Below are positions 59,371-64,000 of a stretch of 64,000 nucleotides of DNA, piece by piece. The stretch comes from Pilaira anomala. Lineage: Eukaryota; Mucoromycota; Mucoromycetes; Mucorales; Mucoraceae. Under the pieces are notes generated by a model. It had not been told where the DNA came from, ran no database searches, and was given only the letters and a program-made list of their open reading frames with translations. Where the stretch lies: contig JAIXMQ010000034.1 of NCBI GenBank assembly GCA_025716855.1, forward strand, positions 265,783-329,782, read 5' to 3'. The number at the start of each line of letters is the position of its first letter. The stretch's first letter is position 1. A program made the position numbers and the translations under genes.

Positions 59371-59475
59371 TAAAAGAATTATCTTATTTTGCGTCTAATT
59401 ATTTTTATAGTTCTTTTACTATTTTTTATTTCGTATCCAATCTATATTTTATAGCAGCTCGGATACATCATATAC
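59371..59475 (+). repeat. Inverted copy of the intron/exon junction at 52116-52211
   Basis: About 100 bp closely matching the reverse complement of 52116-52211, from AAAAGAATTATCTTATTTTG through an intron-like TTTATAG to CTCGGATACATCA, with a few substitutions. After this the sequences diverge. It is part of a second, inverted and truncated copy of the TE-linked gene. Confidence 0.75.
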
Positions 59476-60781
59476 ACTTTATAAATTAAGTAAGAATCAA
59501 TTGAAATATAATTTTCAACATTATAACCCAAATTTTTTAATAACGATGCAGAGATATTACCTACATAGTGTAAGAAATTCAAACTTTATTTAGATATTTT
59601 TGTGATTAAAATCTATTATTTTATTAGGTTTCAAGTTGTTTTAATGGATATACCTTAAAGAAAACGCTTTTGTAAATCACACAAAATTTGATATTTAGTG
59701 TTATAACTTAATGAATACTGGCCCTATAATTGCAAACTTTTTATGAAAAAAAAGCTTGTTTAATGCTTTATCAAAGCTTATAAGATTGAGTATTTATATT
59801 GAAAAAAAAAAATTTTTGTTATTTTTTTAACAAATATCAAAGTAAATTTGGTAAAGCTTTATAATTGTTTAATTTTGTAGCATCGATTAAGTTTCGTTTT
59901 TTCTGCTAAGTAAAACAGTCTCATTTTTTTTTCAAAAAATACCTACGAAAGTTATAATTGTAAAACTAAAAAAATCAATTAATTCTGATAATTTTTGACT
60001 GAGAAAATTACATTTGAAGTTTGATATAATATATATCTATGTACACTACAACGGGAAAATTAAAAAAATTAAAAAAAATAAAAAAAATGTTTACGGGATT
60101 TGAATAGGCAGCCGCATGAGTAGGAGTCACATTTCTTAGTCACTACACTATTAGGAGAGCAGTAAAATTTTGAAATAAAAACTATATATAATTTATAGAA
60201 CAAAAGTTTTAAAACTCGAATAACTCAGCATAGAAAAGCCACAAATTTATCAAATGTACACATTTAACATCTAATAATAATAGAATTAAACCGAACATAG
60301 AATTAGATAAAATGCTAATTTATAATAGAAGTTAATCACTGATTAACAAAAGCTGGATTTCTGGCTCAATATTTGCTTAAATCAAAATTTTAAAAAATAA
60401 ATTCTAATTGAAATTTAATTTCAAAATTAATAGTTTTATTACCGTTTTATAAAAGTTGGAGGCGGAAATCGTGAATTTTAAACTTTTAAACTCAATTTTA
60501 AAGATCCGAACTTTATTTTTTGTGGTAAGGGCGCTGTGTCGGTTATTGAAAACTGTGACAGTGTACGGGGCTCCTGTGGTTGAGAGAGGTCGTAGCAGTC
60601 CCTTATTGCTATGTAACTCAAGAGGTATTAGGTAACCGAATGTTGTCAGGTGATATTAGATACAGTTATAAAAAAAAAAGAATACAAATTAAATAAAAAT
60701 AAGGGCTAATGTTTAAGATAGGGGACATCAAAGTATAATAATTTTCTAGCGGTTGTAAAAATTTGAAATTATCCAATATAA
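59476..60781. other. AT-rich non-coding stretch
   Basis: About 1.3 kb of AT-rich sequence without open frames of note. It contains the tRNA-like relic near 60090-60165 and possible remote element ends near 60500-60600. It ends at the Harbinger terminus. Confidence 0.4.
60090..60165 (-). repeat. tRNA-like relic (tRNA pseudogene or SINE head)
   Basis: On the minus strand TAGTGTAGTGACTA fits an internal A-box and TTCAAATCC, about 45 nt on, fits a B-box, with a T-rich tail downstream. Acceptor and T stems do not pair properly, so it is not a functional tRNA. Confidence 0.4.
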
Positions 60782-61005
60782 GAGCATCCCCAGCCGAGAT
60801 TTTAGTTTTTAGGTTTTAAAAAAAAATTTACAACTCAAATTTATTGTACAACCGTGTTAAATTAGAGGGTCTCCCAACCGTCGGTTTTTAGAAAGATTTA
60901 TGAAAAATTAATTAATTAAAAAAAAATTAAACTCTGCAATAAAAGTAATGTAAAATAGCTAATCATTGTTAAATCTTCTTTACTTCGTTTCCAAATATAT
61001 TACAA

Positions 61006-62150
61006 ATGAGTACTCCTACTGAACAATCATCTTCTACACCCATCAATAATGCTGAAAGCTCCCAGTCAGGAAAAATCGGCAAGAAGAACTTCCGCCAATC
61101 TGAAGATATCAAACTTGTCAACTCTTACATACGCATAAGCGAAGATGGAGATAGAGGAAACAACCAAGACGGAGCCGCTTTTTGGAGAAGCATAGCTGAC
61201 ATTTTCAACATGGGAAATGGTCCTGATGATGTCCGTGATTGCGGTTCCTTGAAAAATCGTTGGGGTATCATCAACAGAAAGGTGTCAAAATACGTCGGAT
61301 GCCTTGATACCGCATCCATCCAGTTAGGAAGAGGATATGTTCCCAAAGATAGAGTATGTTTTATTAATGAAGTACATAAAAATGGGTAATGTATTAACAA
61401 AACCACCATCCCTTATAGATAGCATTGGCTAAGCAATTGTATCGCAAACGTATTGTGGAATTGGAGAACGGTAAGACTGTTACTGCTCCTACCAAGAAGG
61501 GAAAAGAAACCGTAGGTGAAAATTTTACCCTTGAGCATTGCTATGAGATCATGGTAAAGCATCCTAAGTGGTATCCTCGCGAGATGAAAAAGAATGAATC
61601 TGAGGACTTGGTTGTTTATTCTAACCATCAAGCTCCTGAGGGAAGCGGTTCTTCTTCAACTGATGATGCTGCTCATCCTGCTCGCCCCGAGAATGGCCAT
61701 AGAAAACTTAAAGAAGATAAAAGGGTCGAGAAAAGAAATATGGACAGCTTCTTGGAAAGGTTCGGTCACTATTTGGATGGCAAGATGAAAGCAGAGGCAG
61801 AAGCAGAGGCAGTAAAAAAGAGAAAGACTGCTATGAAGGCAAAGCAGGTGCGTCGCTTTTTCGACATGAAGATGTTAAGCATCAGTACTTCAGGAGAAAC
61901 TGATCCATATATCCTTCGTACGTTGCGTAAGCATAAAAAAGATGCATGCGATAGGCTTAATAAAGAATCTATCGCAGATATTACTGGTGATGTTGAAGAA
62001 GAAGAGGAAACTTTGGTGGAAGAGGAAGGTGAAAGCGAAGATGAAGAACAGCAGCCTACTGTAGAAGAGGCTGATCCTGAAGTTGTTGTTTTGGAAGACG
62101 ATGCCGAAGTTGTTGATTTGGAGGAGAATGATGATGATAATGAATTATAG
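61006..62150 (+). CDS. Harbinger accessory protein (Myb/SANT-like with NAM-associated C-terminus)
   Basis: Harbinger elements need a second protein with a Myb/SANT-like domain that recruits the transposase to its DNA and the nucleus. Exons 61006-61353 and 61419-62150 join in frame across a 65-nt intron to 359 residues. FRQSEDIKLVNSYIRIS and FWRSIADIF, with SLKNRWGIINRKVSKYVG, form the trihelix/Myb-like domain (about 29-110). The C-terminal half has FTLEHCYEIMVKHPKW, a coiled Lys/Arg/Ala segment, and an acidic tail. This layout matches NAM-associated proteins of plant and fungal Harbingers. The frame is intact, so the gene may still be active. Neighbouring transposase supports the call. Confidence 0.82.
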
Positions 62151-62209
62151 ATAGATATTTTTCTAATTAAAAAATAAAATAAAAAGAGAAAAAAATGTTA
62201 AAAAATATA

Positions 62210-62804
62210 CAGTGCATCTATTCTTAAATCGAAAATTTTTAGCCCTAGCTACTTTTTTTTAAAAAAATGTAAATTTACTACCAAAAAAAGTAATTTAATC
62301 ATTTATAATAAACATATATCTTTTAAATTAAATCTGTTAAAGATATGTATGAAAACAGAAATTTAATTTTGATAAAAAAAAATTTCAAAATAAGTTGATA
62401 AAATATCGACGTAACAGCAGGGCCGACTAGAAAATGTCCAGCTATTTTGGCAACCAAAATTCATATCAGAGCAGTATCAGCCAATGATATTGCAGTATAT
62501 GGTTACACCAATTTTTAAAATGTTACAGGAAGAGGCTTCAGATATAGACATCAACAAAATTGGGATTGAAGAAGTTCTCCAAATTTTAAAATCACATGAT
62601 TAACTTCTTTTGATTCAATAAAAAATTATTTACTCATATTATATGAGTTCAGACAGAAAATTTAAAAGTGTTTTATTGGTTTAAACTATAAAAAGCTGTG
62701 AGAGTTTCCTAAATAGTAACTTTTTTATATGAAAACTGAGTTTAAACCCAAAAACTGAGAATGTCCGTTTTTTAAAAAAATTCGATTTAAGAATAGATGC
62801 ACTG
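62210..62804. mobile_element. Tc1/mariner-type MITE nested in the Harbinger element
   Basis: A 595-bp unit with terminal inverted repeats CAGTGCATCTATTCTTAAAT (start) and its exact reverse complement (end), identical over 25 bp or so. TA lies on both outer sides (62208-62209 and 62805-62806), the target duplication of Tc1/mariner elements, and CAGTG is a common Tc1-family terminus. The interior has no transposase frame, only short coding-like traces around 62420-62600. It is therefore a non-autonomous derivative that inserted between the two Harbinger genes. Confidence 0.88.
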
Positions 62805-62856
62805 TATATATTTATATATGTATATTTTTATTTCTTATATATATATATATATATTA

Positions 62857-64000
62857 TTATTGATGGTGAGATTGACGCATCCACAGATGGCTAACAAGAT
62901 CATCACGAAGCATTTGATGTTTGCTGGCATCTCTCATTGCACTGTCTCTTTTATGGAAGGCTTGAAAGTACAGCTCGTTTTCAGCTGCATAAGAGCTTCT
63001 ACCAGAGTTAATGTTTGAATCATCAATTGTACATTCAGATTCAAACAAGTTTTCAAGTCCCTCTACATCTCTCTCATCTTCGACTATCATGTTATGAATA
63101 ATGACACAAGCAAGCATGACATTTTTCAGCTGTCTTTCATCCCATAATTTGGCTGGAGCCGTCAATATCTTAAACCTTCCTTGTAAAACGCCAAAGGCAC
63201 GCTCGACATCTTTTCTTACCGCTTCCTGAGCTGAAGAAAAGTTCTACAAGTTGAATATGGTTCGTTAAAAACATTCTCGTTATTTTTGTAATGAATAAAA
63301 ATATACCTTTTCGCCTAATGTCGTGGGATTGGGTATGGTTTTAACCAAATTGGCATATTTTGGATAAATACCATCACCCAGGTAATAACCCATCTCGTAC
63401 TGATGACCATTTAACTCGTATGATACCTTTGGGGCTTCACCAGTAAGGAAATTATCGAACACAAAGGAACGATCCAAAACATTGATATCATTAAGGGCAC
63501 CAGGTAAACCAAAAAAGCAATGCCAGATCCACAAATCTTGAGTAGCTACTGCTTCAAGAATGATAGTTGGGTACTTTTCCTTACCAGTATACTGACCATG
63601 CCAGCTGGTAGGGCAGTTTTTCCATTCCCAATGCATGCAATCGATTGATCCTAGCATTCCCCGGAAACCTCTTTCTTCGTTTACCTTCAAGATTGTCTTG
63701 AGATCATCAGCAGTAGGGTTTCGAAGGTATTCCTTTCCAAAATGATCAATGACTGCCTTACAGAAACGCTTCAATGATTCCATTCCAGTAGATTCTGCCA
63801 TTTGCAAGTACTCGTCATATGAATCAGGCGACGCACCATATGCAAGCTGGCGGATAGCAGCAGTACATTTTTGTCTGGCCTTAAACCCCCAGACCTTACG
63901 TGCATCTTGTCTTTGCTCGAAGTAGCTATCCTGCTTTTCAACACCTTCTACGATTCTATTGAATAGCTCACGACGCATTCTGAAACGACGACGAAAAATT
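62857..64000 (-). CDS. PIF/Harbinger transposase (partial, runs off right edge)
   Basis: DDE transposase of the DDE_Tnp_4 / plant transposon protein family. The minus-strand exon 64000-63307 (open to the window edge, reading FRRRFRMRRELFNRIV) is spliced over a 63-nt intron to the terminal exon 63243-62857. Motifs: FGKEYLRNPTADDL, GFRGMLGSIDCMHWEWKNCP with the first Asp, GALNDINVLDRS with the second Asp, YYLGDGIYPKYANLVK, and after the splice VRKDVERAFGVLQGRF with the catalytic Glu, then ACVIIHNMIVEDE. The frame is intact over 360 residues, so this may be a working copy. The ATG at 63978 is unlikely to be the start because the conserved reading continues upstream. Confidence 0.93.

Larger units (their letters stand above)
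60782..64000. mobile_element. Two-gene PIF/Harbinger element (right end outside window)
   Basis: The likely left terminus is GAGCATCCCCAGCCGAGATT starting at 60782, preceded by TAA, which matches the TWA target preference and the GAGCATC-like ends I associate with PIF/Harbinger elements. It encloses a Myb/NAM-like accessory gene on the plus strand (61006-62150) and a DDE_Tnp_4 transposase on the minus strand (62857 to beyond 64000), arranged tail to tail. A Tc1-type MITE sits between their 3' ends. The right inverted terminus is not in the window, so the element cannot be fully delimited. Confidence 0.7.

Noticed and set aside
60090..60165. Functional tRNA gene
   Set aside because: The acceptor and T stems do not pair in either frame of the cloverleaf; only box-like words remain.

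Overview
The window looks like nuclear DNA of an early-diverging fungus, most likely Mucoromycota (Mucorales-type). It is AT-rich, full of long A/T homopolymer runs, and its genes carry many short GT-AG introns (about 53-150 bp). It encodes a fungal C-24(28) sterol reductase (ERG4 type) of the ergosterol pathway, and its transposon relics resemble Mucoralean families. No species is claimed.

Layout. Positions 1-9.1 kb form a transposon graveyard: the 3' end of an unknown gene, a decayed PIF/Harbinger-like element with inverted termini, a LINE fragment, a 394-bp tandem repeat of about 3.6 copies, an F-box/LRR-like fragment and two decayed Tc1/IS630-type transposases. Positions 9.5-25 kb carry host genes: the RNR1 large subunit with a cluster of MCB-like promoter sites, a predicted tail-anchored ER protein ending in KKxx, a CSL (Su(H)/RBP-J family) transcription factor, a sugar-porter MFS transporter, a small orphan and a Sec7-domain Arf-GEF. 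Positions 25-28.2 kb hold two divergently oriented, decayed Fanzor/TnpB-like nuclease genes of different subfamilies. Positions 28.9-46.5 kb again hold host genes: a PIG3-like quinone oxidoreductase, ribosomal protein uL11, a probably myristoylated EF-hand protein, ERG4, an alpha-arrestin-like protein, a CCDC137-like nucleolar protein and a peroxisomal (C-terminal SKL) acyl-CoA/4-coumarate-CoA ligase-like enzyme. A solo LTR with a 5-bp target duplication lies among them.

Positions 46.5-64 kb are a second mobile-element region. It holds a decayed Crypton (tyrosine recombinase plus GCR1_C-like domain), the 3' part of a TE-linked protein, a second copy of the LTR next to a Ty3/gypsy gag-pol fragment that is also bounded by an inverted LTR end, a Merlin (IS1016/IS1595-like) transposon, a tRNA-like relic, and a two-gene PIF/Harbinger element with a Tc1-type MITE nested inside it. 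The Harbinger transposase runs off the right edge.

The host genes are unrelated single-gene units, not operons. The most interesting material is the variety of transposase and recombinase families in one locus: Harbinger twice, Tc1/IS630 twice plus a MITE, Fanzor-like twice, Crypton, Merlin, LINE and gypsy. Exon structures were read by hand from splice consensus and frame continuity; family names rest on recalled motifs, since no database search was possible.
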